Made by a program: the position numbers and the translations under genes | Part shown: piece by piece, positions 1-7,122 of the stretch | Layout: every line of letters starts with the position of its first letter | How positions within the stretch are numbered: the stretch's first letter is position 1 | The notes under the pieces: generated by a model | What the model was told of the DNA's origin: nothing | Databases searched by the model: none | Seen by the model: only the letters and a program-made list of their open reading frames with translations | Origin: an uncultured Bacilli bacterium | Lineage (GTDB): Bacteria; Bacillota_I; Bacilli_A; RF39; UBA660 | Length of the DNA: 10,501 nucleotides | NCBI GenBank assembly: GCA_947853245.1 | Contig: CANTWP010000086.1 | Span: 1-10,501, forward strand | Direction: 5' to 3'

Positions 1-29
1 TTTTTTAATAACTTTCCATAAGAATTTTT

Positions 30-860
30 TTATTTCTTTAATACATATTCATGGTTATAATTATCTTCAATTAATTGATTTAATCTATCTTCTGCATAAA
101 TAAAAAATTTGGTCATATTATTCTTATCTGGATAAACACTTCTAATCTTATTTATAAAATCATTATTCTTAATAAGCACTAAAGATTTGGTTAAATTGAT
201 ATCATTAATAAATGACAAACGTAAGACTAATGCATCATTTAAATTTTTTCGATCTCGTTTATCAATTATTTGATTATTAAAGAAATTTTCAGCTACTTTA
301 TCAGTAACCGGTAAATTATCAGTATTTAAAAAATAATTTGACAATAAATATTGATATAATATATCTATTTTATCTATATCTCGGATAGCCATAGAATAAA
401 GGCTTGTTAAAGCTCTATAATTATCTTTTATAGCAGTATTTAAATCTAAATTATTTTGGAAAATTTGTTCATTCTTAATATTTAAGTTATTAGGTAAAAA
501 TAATTTATTATGATATTTTATAGCGTCATATATTAACTTATCATAATCTCTAATGGAAATAATCTCTGAAATTAGTCCATCTTTAATTAATTTATCAGCA
601 CTATAATCAGCATGATCAACTGATTTATTATCATTGAAAGTGTTATAATTACGCCATTGTTCAAATCTACCTATATCATGAAATAGTCCTACAAAATTTG
701 CTAAAACAGTATAGTCTTCAGAAAATTTTAATAACTTAAAAACATGTTCCATTTGCGTTGCTACTCTTAAACTATGAGTTCTTTTTAATGCAATTTCTGG
801 AATATCACCATATTTTTCAACATAGCTCTGAAACCATTTTTGATAGTTATCTTTAATCAA
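30..860 (-). CDS. HD-domain phosphohydrolase
   Basis: Predicted metal-dependent phosphohydrolase of the HD superfamily, probably cytoplasmic; the substrate (nucleotide, cyclic nucleotide or other phosphoester) cannot be told from sequence. Numbered from the TTG start, the full metal-binding set is visible: H29 (RTHSLRV), H61-D62 (LFHDIGRFEQW), H83 (SVDHADYSADKL), H117 (KYHNK) and an acidic cluster D160/D162/D165 (IRDIDKIDIL). No signal peptide or membrane helix is seen. The start is chosen as TTG at 860: the strong AGGGGGA ribosome site lies 9 nt before it. An upstream in-frame ATG at 881 has no Shine-Dalgarno sequence, and the AGGGGGA falls inside its codons 2-4. The gene stands alone, behind the terminator of the operon at 961-4398 and with its own promoter. 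The fold assignment is firm; the physiological role is unknown. Confidence 0.88.
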   Translation of the reverse strand: MIKDNYQKWFQSYVEKYGDIPEIALKRTHSLRVATQMEHVFKLLKFSEDYTVLANFVGLFHDIGRFEQWRNYNTFNDNKSVDHADYSADKLIKDGLISEIISIRDYDKLIYDAIKYHNKLFLPNNLNIKNEQIFQNNLDLNTAIKDNYRALTSLYSMAIRDIDKIDILYQYLLSNYFLNTDNLPVTDKVAENFFNNQIIDKRDRKNLNDALVLRLSFINDINLTKSLVLIKNNDFINKIRSVYPDKNNMTKFFIYAEDRLNQLIEDNYNHEYVLKK

Positions 861-897
861 TCTGTTCAATCCCCCTGTCATAGTTAGTATATACTAT

Positions 898-926
898 ATT
901 ATACTTTTCTGTGCTAAAAAAGTAAA
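898..926 (-). promoter_or_regulatory. Sigma-A-type promoter of the HD phosphohydrolase gene
   Basis: On the minus strand a -35-like TTTACT (926-921, 4 of 6 matches to TTGACA) is followed by exactly 17 nt and a perfect TATAAT (903-898). Transcription would start near 891. That leaves about 30 nt of leader, including AGGGGGA, before the TTG start at 860, but only about 10 nt before the unsupported ATG at 881. The promoter begins directly after the upstream terminator hairpin. Confidence 0.6.
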
Positions 927-929
927 GAA

Positions 930-949
930 AAAAGGATTTTAATCCTTTT
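930..949 (-). terminator. Intrinsic terminator of the 961-4398 operon
   Basis: On the minus strand, AAAAGGAT and ATCCTTTT form an 8-bp stem around a TAAA loop, followed by further T residues. It lies 11 nt after the stop codon of the 81-aa gene and just before the promoter of the next gene, as expected for the end of this operon. The stem is AT-rich, so termination efficiency is uncertain. Confidence 0.65.
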
Positions 950-960
950 AAAAATTTTAA

Positions 961-1206
961 TTATTCAGGTACCTTCATATATTTTAGTAACATTTGAATC
1001 ATTTTTGGTTCAACTACTTTAGCAAAAAATATCTTTCCATCTTCATTTATTTCATGTAACAGTGTAAATTCTTCAGTTAATGCTTGCATATCATCAGTTA
1101 CTTCAACTGCAGTATAATAACTGTCATTATTATAAACAGCCTGTTTTAAAAGATAATATAGTTTATTATCACTTAATTTTATCACTTTATTTATTCTGTT
1201 TTCCAT
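961..1206 (-). CDS. Small acidic protein of unknown function (81 aa)
   Basis: I do not recognise this protein with confidence. It has no signal peptide or membrane helix and looks cytoplasmic. The pattern is of short beta-strands with a KLYYLLKQAVYNNDSYYTAVEV stretch split by turns, then EINEDGKIFFAKVVEP and a C-terminal amphipathic helix (about residues 68-79). This resembles the small DUF1292/YrzB-like proteins of Firmicutes in size and strand layout, but that is only an impression. The start ATG has an excellent AGGAGG site 6 nt upstream. It is the last gene of the operon, 13 bp after the stop of the coiled-coil membrane protein, so the two are very likely co-transcribed. A small helper that binds the cytoplasmic part of the membrane protein is possible but not shown. 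Confidence 0.75.
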   Translation of the reverse strand: MENRINKVIKLSDNKLYYLLKQAVYNNDSYYTAVEVTDDMQALTEEFTLLHEINEDGKIFFAKVVEPKMIQMLLKYMKVPE

Positions 1207-1219
1207 AACTTTCCTCCTA

Positions 1220-2968
1220 TTATAATGACTTCGTGTTAACTATTGGTGAGTAAATATACATATCAGTACCAATATATTTAATTGTTATTTCTGAAGGAAC
1301 ATTTTCACCATTGTCACCATATTTAACACAAACATATTCACCATTTTTTAAAAGAATATCTACAAATTCACCTTCTGTTTGTAAAACAGTTGTTTCTATA
1401 TCAGAATTATTAACAATACCTTCTAATTTAACTTCTGCATCTTCTTCTTTTGGAAGTTCTGGTTTTACCTCTTCTTGAGGAACTTGAGGTTTTACTTCTG
1501 AAGTTTCTACTTCTACTTCAGGTATTTCTGGAGTAGTAACTTCTACTTTAGGCGCTTCTTGTTTAGTTTCTTCTACCACTGGTTTTTCAACTTCAGGGGT
1601 GATTGGCTCTACTGGAGCAAAATCTTCTGGTTGAGAAATGTCTTCTTTATTTTCATCATTAGATGGTGTATTAGGAGTAATTTCTGGTTTAATTGTAAAA
1701 TCAATATTTTCATCTAGATTTGGCAAATTATCTTGATGTGTTATATCTACATTAGGCATTTCTTTATCACTATCATTTACCAATTTAGACAAACCCATAC
1801 CAGCTGTAATTGTAATAGCGGCCGCTACGGCAGTTGCTATCGCTTTATCTCGCCATTTAGTCCATGCTTGTTTTACTTTATCAGATAATTTTTGCTTTTT
1901 TAATTCTTGTGGAGCATCTAAAATTTCAATCAATTCTTTAGGTGTATCATCTTCTTTTACTATAGCTTTTTCTGGAGCTTTAATTATAGATTTTGCTGGA
2001 TCTATAGGTTTAAAATCAGTAGTTGTTGGTTGAACTTCTTCTGACATTTTTTCTTCAACAGGCCCTTTAGTATCTTCTTTATTATATATAATCGTCTTGG
2101 GCCACTTTTCATCAATAACAGTTTCTTCATCTAACTTTGTAGTAGTTTTTTCTAAAGTTGCTAAAATTTCTTCATTTTGTTTGATTTGTTTTTTAATTTC
2201 TTCAGATGGATCATATAATAAGAATTCTTTTCTATTTTTTAGAGCTTTCAAACCAGATATTTTTTTGGATAATTCATCTTGATCTAAACGAATTTTATAT
2301 TTATCTATTTCTGATTTAGCTTTTTTCTCTTTGGCAAATAATAAGTCAGAAAGTCTTTGTTCTTTTTCTGTTAAAGTTTTTAAACGAGCATTGTTTTCAG
2401 TAATAAGTCGACCATATCTTCTTATTTCTTCAGCACAAATTTCTATGACTTGATTACCTTCTTGAATTAGTTCTTGTTTATAATTTAATTCTAATTGAAG
2501 ATCAACTACTTCGCTATCTGATAAATGTAATTTCTTAGCAATTCCTCTTTTTTTAGCGATAGAATCTTTATTCAATCTAACTTCAATATTTTTAATTTCA
2601 TCTTTTAATTTTGAAACCTCACCATTATATACTCCCAACATTTTAGTTTGTTGTTCTTGTTGTTTACGATATAATTGATTTGATTTAAATATATCTTCTC
2701 TTTCCGCCGAAATAGATTCCGCAATTAACTCTTCTACTAAAGGTCTTTCATTTAATTCAAAATCACTTTTAGTTCTCTTATAATTATCTTCATTAGCTAA
2801 TTTTTGCTTTAATTCTTCCACTTCCGCTTCATACTTTTCAATAGATTCGTCTATAGCTTCTATTTCTTCTTCATTTTGTTTATTTTCATCTTCTGCAACT
2901 GGAGAAGTATGTAAAAGCAATTGTTTTAATAATAGATTACTTTGTCTTAATTTTTCCTCTATATTCAT
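1220..2968 (-). CDS. Coiled-coil transmembrane protein with Pro/Glu-rich exterior stalk (582 aa)
   Basis: No known family recognised. Domains in order: a Glu/Lys/Leu/Gln-rich coiled-coil region (about residues 30-280, with several heptad-like blocks and a break near 133-150); a disordered linker (about 285-360); a Lys/Arg-rich stretch (357-375); one Ala/Ile-rich membrane helix (about 376-396); a Pro/Glu/Val/Thr-rich stalk (about 426-515) of degenerate PEV/PEI units; and a small C-terminal beta-rich domain (516-582). Positive charges before the helix and acidic residues after it predict the coiled coil inside the cell and the stalk plus C-terminal domain outside. There is no signal peptide, LPXTG motif or lipobox. 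The AGGAGG ribosome site shares bases with the TAG stop of the preceding gene, which suggests translational coupling. The architecture is reminiscent of cell-shape or envelope scaffold proteins, but no function should be assigned. Confidence 0.85.
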   Translation of the reverse strand: MNIEEKLRQSNLLLKQLLLHTSPVAEDENKQNEEEIEAIDESIEKYEAEVEELKQKLANEDNYKRTKSDFELNERPLVEELIAESISAEREDIFKSNQLYRKQQEQQTKMLGVYNGEVSKLKDEIKNIEVRLNKDSIAKKRGIAKKLHLSDSEVVDLQLELNYKQELIQEGNQVIEICAEEIRRYGRLITENNARLKTLTEKEQRLSDLLFAKEKKAKSEIDKYKIRLDQDELSKKISGLKALKNRKEFLLYDPSEEIKKQIKQNEEILATLEKTTTKLDEETVIDEKWPKTIIYNKEDTKGPVEEKMSEEVQPTTTDFKPIDPAKSIIKAPEKAIVKEDDTPKELIEILDAPQELKKQKLSDKVKQAWTKWRDKAIATAVAAAITITAGMGLSKLVNDSDKEMPNVDITHQDNLPNLDENIDFTIKPEITPNTPSNDENKEDISQPEDFAPVEPITPEVEKPVVEETKQEAPKVEVTTPEIPEVEVETSEVKPQVPQEEVKPELPKEEDAEVKLEGIVNNSDIETTVLQTEGEFVDILLKNGEYVCVKYGDNGENVPSEITIKYIGTDMYIYSPIVNTKSL

Positions 2969-2976
2969 AAATCCTC

Positions 2977-4398
2977 CTAATTATTTTGTTTTCTGTATTT
3001 TAGTTGTACTTCATATTTTAAATCTTGATTATTATTGACATCTTTAATAGTACTTACATTATACTCCAAATCTTTTAATTTATTTATAAATTCTTCTAAT
3101 GGCAAATAATCACTAGATATTTTATCCCATTCTACTGCATTGGAATCTTCTAATTGATATTTTATTTTTTTTCTAGTTTCTATCTGTCTAGTTTCATAAT
3201 CCTTTGGCTTAGTTATACTGTAAGAAGTCCAACTTCCCCATCTTCCATTACCGACTTTAATAGCGGTTTCACTTGGACTTTTAGAATAGTATTTACTTGT
3301 AGTAGTTGTAACTTCTTTATAGTATCTATATACTGTCAATTTAGTAGAAACATCCTTAATAGCTCCCCTCACTGGAGCAGCAGTATAATAAACTGTTTCT
3401 CTATTAGAATTTGTTTCATCACTTGGATAATAAGTTCTCTTTATAGAACAATTACTACCATATTTATAGCTTGAGCAATCACATAAGTCATCTTTTGCAA
3501 CTTCTACATAAGAGGTACTTCCAGATTGATTCTTTTCCGTAACTCCACAAGTATAAAATTCTTTAACTGTCTCAGTTTTTCCATCAATTGATTCACTACA
3601 TGGTTTATCTTTATAACTTACTGCACTTCCAATTGGGTTTTTACAAGCATATTTTTTAATTGGTGATGTTACAATTGGTTCCTCAATATACCATTTATAT
3701 GCCGTAGTTCCACTATCACTATTAGGATAACTTTCATCGGGACTTGTCGCATAATAAGCTAAATTAGAACCAACATCATTTCTATCAAAATACTCAGTAC
3801 TTGTTTCTTGCCATTGCCATTCTTTATCTCTAAATCTATAATATGTTGTTGTACTGATTACTGTATAATCTTTAACTGCAATTTCGTCTTCCCATTGTTC
3901 CATGATTTCACTAGGTTCTTTTGTCACTTTTTTATAACCTAAGAATGAAAATGAGACATCTGAACTATCAGCAATTAAATCTTTTTCTGTACCAACTTTC
4001 CAATCAGAAAATTTTTCTTCTGTGTTAATAGAATCACAAACTAATATTGGCGTATATTGATATTTGTCACTTTCTAATTTACACACTTTCAACTTTGTAT
4101 TATATTTATTACATGAATTATAATTTTCAACCTTATCTATTAAGTTTTTAGATAATAATGTTTCTAATGTTACACTAGTACATTCATATTTCTCTTTAGG
4201 TAATTCTCCATAATTAGAACTATAATAGCTTTTTCCTACTTGTAAGAAATTTTCTTCAATATTAAATGGTTCTTTCTTATTAAAAAATCTAAAAAGAAAA
4301 AACGCTAAAACTATTAATAGTAAAACACCTAAAGAGATTAATAATATAACTGGTAGCTTAGTCATTATATTTCTTTCTTTATAATAATTATCCTCCAT
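2977..4398 (-). CDS. Cys-rich single-pass surface protein with Trp/Tyr repeat-like segments (473 aa)
   Basis: Membrane-anchored extracellular protein of unknown function. A short cytoplasmic N-terminus is followed by one membrane helix (about 15-38) and a large exterior part. Residues 48-125 (FLQVGKSYY..., CTSVTLETLLSKNLID, paired Cys 73/96/106/121) look like the C-terminal part of Gram-positive type IV pilin-like proteins, but no prepilin cleavage motif precedes the helix. Residues 178-205 (TTTYYRFRDKEWQWQ) and 352-416 (YRYY..., RWGSWTSYS, ETRQIETRKKIKY) resemble the WxxW...TRxxYRYR segments of many Clostridial surface proteins. Ten cysteines (73, 96, 106, 121, 252, 267, 284, 306, 308, 317) all lie outside, so disulfides are likely. 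The start has GGAGG 7 nt upstream. First gene of a three-gene operon; its stop overlaps the next gene's ribosome site. Confidence 0.85.
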   Translation of the reverse strand: MEDNYYKERNIMTKLPVILLISLGVLLLIVLAFFLFRFFNKKEPFNIEENFLQVGKSYYSSNYGELPKEKYECTSVTLETLLSKNLIDKVENYNSCNKYNTKLKVCKLESDKYQYTPILVCDSINTEEKFSDWKVGTEKDLIADSSDVSFSFLGYKKVTKEPSEIMEQWEDEIAVKDYTVISTTTYYRFRDKEWQWQETSTEYFDRNDVGSNLAYYATSPDESYPNSDSGTTAYKWYIEEPIVTSPIKKYACKNPIGSAVSYKDKPCSESIDGKTETVKEFYTCGVTEKNQSGSTSYVEVAKDDLCDCSSYKYGSNCSIKRTYYPSDETNSNRETVYYTAAPVRGAIKDVSTKLTVYRYYKEVTTTTSKYYSKSPSETAIKVGNGRWGSWTSYSITKPKDYETRQIETRKKIKYQLEDSNAVEWDKISSDYLPLEEFINKLKDLEYNVSTIKDVNNNQDLKYEVQLKYRKQNN

Positions 4399-4425
4399 AT
4401 ATAAACCTCCTATCCTACTATTAAC

Positions 4426-4454
4426 ATAATAGCATTTTTTGTAAGTTTTTTCAA
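4426..4454 (-). promoter_or_regulatory. Extended -10 promoter for the 961-4398 operon
   Basis: On the minus strand, TTGAAA (4454-4449, 5 of 6 to consensus) is followed by 17 nt and TATTAT (4431-4426, 5 of 6), with a TGC just before the -10 box giving an extended -10 element. The -35 box covers the TGA stop of smpB. Transcription would begin near 4419, about 20 nt before the start codon, with a GGAGG site in the leader. No hairpin terminator separates smpB from this promoter, so read-through from rnr-smpB is also possible. Confidence 0.65.
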
Positions 4455-4891
4455 TACTTGTTTTTGAATTCTTTAGCTATTTCTCTTTTTATATCACGCT
4501 CTTTAATAGTTTCACGTTTATCAAAAATTTTTTTACCTTTAGCAATACCAAGTAAAATTTTAACTCTACCATTTTTAAAATATAGTTTTAAAGGTATTAA
4601 AGTATTTCCTTCTATTTCTATTTTATCCTTTATTTTACTTATTTCTTTTTTATTTAGAAGTAACTTTCTAGTTCTAGTTTCATCATGATTAAAGATGTTT
4701 CCTTGTTCATAATGACTAATATGCATACCTAGTATAAATACTTCACTATTTTTAATGGTAGCATAACTATCCTTAATATTAGCACCATTTATTCTAATCG
4801 ATTTTACTTCAGTTCCTTGTAACACAATACCCGCTTCATAAGTTTCTAATATAAAATAATCATGATATGCTTTTTTATTGTTTATTTCCAT
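4451..4891 (-). CDS. smpB: SsrA-binding protein SmpB
   Basis: Binds tmRNA and delivers it to stalled ribosomes for trans-translation in the cytoplasm. The 146-aa length is normal for the family. An OB-fold core is visible (NNKKAYHDYFILETYEAGIVLQGTEVKSIR near the N-terminus, ANIKDSYATIKNSEVFILGMHISHY in the middle), then the basic C-terminal tail with the KGKKIFDKRETIKERD signature that enters the ribosomal decoding centre. The start is placed at ATG 4891; a GTG three codons upstream (4900) belongs to the ribosome site, AAGGGTGATC, which matches much of the anti-Shine-Dalgarno complement. The gene overlaps the 3' end of rnr by 17 bp, so translation is probably coupled. The pairing rnr-smpB is the classic Firmicutes arrangement. 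No tmRNA gene follows within this window. It ends in TGA. Confidence 0.97.
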   Translation of the reverse strand: MEINNKKAYHDYFILETYEAGIVLQGTEVKSIRINGANIKDSYATIKNSEVFILGMHISHYEQGNIFNHDETRTRKLLLNKKEISKIKDKIEIEGNTLIPLKLYFKNGRVKILLGIAKGKKIFDKRETIKERDIKREIAKEFKNKY

Positions 4892-6992
4892 GTTGATCAC
4901 CCTTCGTTATTAAGAAATCAATAGTTTTTGCTTCTTTATTAGCAGTTTTAACTATTACTTTGACTTTATCACCTAAGCGATATCCTCGTTTGTTATTTAC
5001 CCCTCTTAAAGAGAATGTTTCTTCATCAAATATATATGTATCATCACTTAGATCATCTATCCTTACTAATCCCTCAACTAAATTAGGTAGTTCTACAAAC
5101 ATACCAAAATTAGTTACTGTTATAATCATACCGTCAAATTCCTCACCTATATGATCCATCATATATTCAGCCATCTTCATATCATTTACTTCACGTTCAC
5201 AATCCGCTGCGGTTCTTTCTGTTTCTGAAGTATGTTCACCAATGTATACTAGTTTATCATCGAGATAATTAATAGTATCTTTATCTAATTGGTTTTTAAA
5301 CAAGTATTTTTTTAATAAACGATGAACAATAGTATCAGGATATCTTCTAATTGGTGAAGTAAAATGGGTATAACATTTACTACCTAATCCAAAGTGACCA
5401 ATATTTGTTTTATCATAAATAGCTTTCTGCATACATCTAAGTAACATTGATGATAAAATTTTATATTCTTTTTTATCTTTTAATTGTTTTAATAAATCTT
5501 GCAAAGTTGTTGGATATATTTCCTTACTAGATAATTTTACATTATATCCTAATACACTTACAAATTTTAAGAAGTTAGTTATTCTTTCTTCACTAGGTTC
5601 CCCATGTACTCGATATAAGAATGGTAATTCCATAAAGTATATATGGCTTGCCACTGTTTCATTGGCCGCTATCATGAAATCTTCGATTAACTTTTCACCC
5701 AAGCCACGCTCTCTTTTTTTGATATCGATTGCTTTTCCAGTTTCATCTACTATTATTTTTGGTTCATCTATTTCAAAATCAATATAACCACGTTTTTCTT
5801 TCATTTTTCTAAGAATACCCGCTAAATCTTTCATTTGATATAATTTATCAGCATATGGTTCATATTCTTCAGGAATAATATTATCTTCTAATATTAAGTT
5901 AACTTTTTTATAAGTCATTTGAATGCGAGAACGAATGACACTTTCAAATATTTGATAATCAACAGTTTCACCATTTTCATTAATTTCCATTACACAAGAC
6001 ATAGCAAGTCTATCAACATCTGGATTTAATGAACATATACCATTTGATAATTTATGAGGTATCATAGGTATAACACGGTCCGCTAAATAAACACTAGTTC
6101 CTCTTAAATATGCCTCATCATCTAAGGCACTACCCTCTTTTACATAATAAGAAACGTCGGCTATATGAACTCCTAATTTATAATTACCATTATCTAGTTT
6201 TTCAATAGATATAGCATCATCTATATCTTTAGTGTCATCGCCATCTATTGTAAATATAACTTCATTTCTTAAGTCAGTTCTCCCTATCATTTCTTCTGTA
6301 CTCACAAATTCAGGAATAGAATCTAATTCTTTAATAACCTTTTCAGAAAAAGTATCAGGAATATTGTATTTAGCAACAATAGATAAGATATCTACACCAG
6401 GATCGTTTTTATGACCTAATATTTTAATTACTTCACCACGATATCTATTTCCTTCTAGTTTACTAGTGATCTTAACTAAAACCTTATGTCCTTCTACAAC
6501 ACCTTTAGTTTTATCTTTATCTATTCTTATTTCTAATTTAATTTTTTCATCATCTGGTTTAACAAAAGCGAACCCCTTATTAAAATATATTTCACCCACC
6601 ACTTGTTTTAATTTACGCTCAACTATTTTAACAATTCTGCCATCTAATTGTAAACCTTTTTTAGAAATAATTTCTACTACTACAGTATCTCCATGTATAG
6701 CATTATTCATATTAGCAGGCGCTATAAAAACATCTTCAGGACCATCTATATCAACAAATCCATAACCTTTCTTATTAGCAAGCATTTTACCAATTCTAAG
6801 ATTACTATTATTAAATAATATATATTTATCTTTCTTTGTACGATATATTTTTAAATTGTCTTCTAATGTATTTAAACATTTTAATAATTCTTTTAACTCA
6901 TCTACAGTGGTAAAACCTAAATAATCATTGATTTCATGAACATCATAAGCTTTATCACTAGAAGATAATAAAGATAATATTTTTTCTTCCAT
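4875..6992 (-). CDS. rnr: Ribonuclease R (3'-5' exoribonuclease)
   Basis: Processive 3'-to-5' hydrolytic exoribonuclease that degrades structured RNA and defective mRNA and takes part in trans-translation with SmpB/tmRNA. At 705 aa it has the complete family layout: N-terminal winged helix (about 1-55), cold-shock domain 1 (about 65-110, with KKGYGFVDIDGPEDVFI), cold-shock domain 2 (about 130-190), RNB catalytic domain (about 238-570) and a C-terminal S1 domain (about 620-695, GMIITVTNFGMFVEL). The four catalytic Mg-binding aspartates are present as D250, D256, D258 and D259 in TIDGDDTKDIDDA, matching the RNase II/R pattern. The start ATG has AGGTGAT 5 nt upstream. Its 3' end overlaps smpB. 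It is transcribed divergently from the gene at 7123. secG, its common upstream neighbour in Firmicutes, is absent here. Confidence 0.98.
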   Translation of the reverse strand: MEEKILSLLSSSDKAYDVHEINDYLGFTTVDELKELLKCLNTLEDNLKIYRTKKDKYILFNNSNLRIGKMLANKKGYGFVDIDGPEDVFIAPANMNNAIHGDTVVVEIISKKGLQLDGRIVKIVERKLKQVVGEIYFNKGFAFVKPDDEKIKLEIRIDKDKTKGVVEGHKVLVKITSKLEGNRYRGEVIKILGHKNDPGVDILSIVAKYNIPDTFSEKVIKELDSIPEFVSTEEMIGRTDLRNEVIFTIDGDDTKDIDDAISIEKLDNGNYKLGVHIADVSYYVKEGSALDDEAYLRGTSVYLADRVIPMIPHKLSNGICSLNPDVDRLAMSCVMEINENGETVDYQIFESVIRSRIQMTYKKVNLILEDNIIPEEYEPYADKLYQMKDLAGILRKMKEKRGYIDFEIDEPKIIVDETGKAIDIKKRERGLGEKLIEDFMIAANETVASHIYFMELPFLYRVHGEPSEERITNFLKFVSVLGYNVKLSSKEIYPTTLQDLLKQLKDKKEYKILSSMLLRCMQKAIYDKTNIGHFGLGSKCYTHFTSPIRRYPDTIVHRLLKKYLFKNQLDKDTINYLDDKLVYIGEHTSETERTAADCEREVNDMKMAEYMMDHIGEEFDGMIITVTNFGMFVELPNLVEGLVRIDDLSDDTYIFDEETFSLRGVNNKRGYRLGDKVKVIVKTANKEAKTIDFLITKGDQHGNKQ

Positions 6993-7010
6993 TTATTATC
7001 ACCTATATAC

Positions 7011-7016
7011 ATTATA
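7011..7016 (-). promoter_or_regulatory. -10 box upstream of rnr
   Basis: A perfect TATAAT lies on the minus strand 18 nt before the rnr start codon. The expected transcription start (about 7004) coincides with the beginning of the AGGTGAT ribosome site, giving a leader of only about 12 nt. There is no convincing -35 box at 17 nt; the DNA upstream is a T-rich tract. This is support for a promoter, not proof. Confidence 0.45.
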
Positions 7017-7094
7017 AATTATTTAAACAAAAAAAGATATATGTTTTAGCTAATAAAAATATTTACTTAATAGCTATTCTTTTAAAAAAGTTTG

Positions 7095-7108
7095 TGATAA
7101 AATATAAT
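7095..7108 (+). promoter_or_regulatory. -10 region upstream of the secreted VirB2-like fusion gene
   Basis: Two overlapping -10 candidates are present: TGA-TAAAAT (extended -10 form, 7095-7103) and a perfect TATAAT (7103-7108). Neither has a good -35 box at standard distance. The start codon follows at 7123, with GGAG at 7110-7113 and GAGGGA at 7115-7120 as possible ribosome sites. The leader would be only about 8-13 nt. Confidence 0.45.
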
Positions 7109-7122
7109 TGGAGTGAGGGATC

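Noticed and set aside
1..29. Possible continuation or downstream element at the left edge
   Set aside because: Only 29 bp after the HD gene stop; no hairpin or start site can be defined from so little sequence.
1818..1825. GCGGCCGC, a GC-rich octamer in AT-rich DNA
   Set aside because: It is explained by consecutive alanine codons in the membrane helix of the 582-aa protein; no sign of insertion or cloning junction.
2097..3474. Plus-strand open frames of 60-110 codons opposite the coiled-coil and Cys-rich genes, and similar ones opposite smpB, rnr and rmuC
   Set aside because: They are antisense to well-supported genes, rich in Ser/Ile/Phe/Leu as expected for complement of AT-rich coding DNA, and lack good ribosome sites or recognisable domains.
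4284..4360. Type III prepilin signal in the 473-aa protein
   Set aside because: The membrane helix is not preceded by the G-[FY]TLxE-type site, so cleavage by a prepilin peptidase is not supported.
4399..4450. tmRNA (ssrA) gene just after smpB
   Set aside because: Only 52 bp separate smpB from the next gene, holding a promoter and ribosome site; far too short for tmRNA.
4451..4453. TGA read as tryptophan (mycoplasma-type code)
   Set aside because: SmpB ends at its normal family length at this TGA, and tryptophan codons checked in neighbouring genes are TGG.
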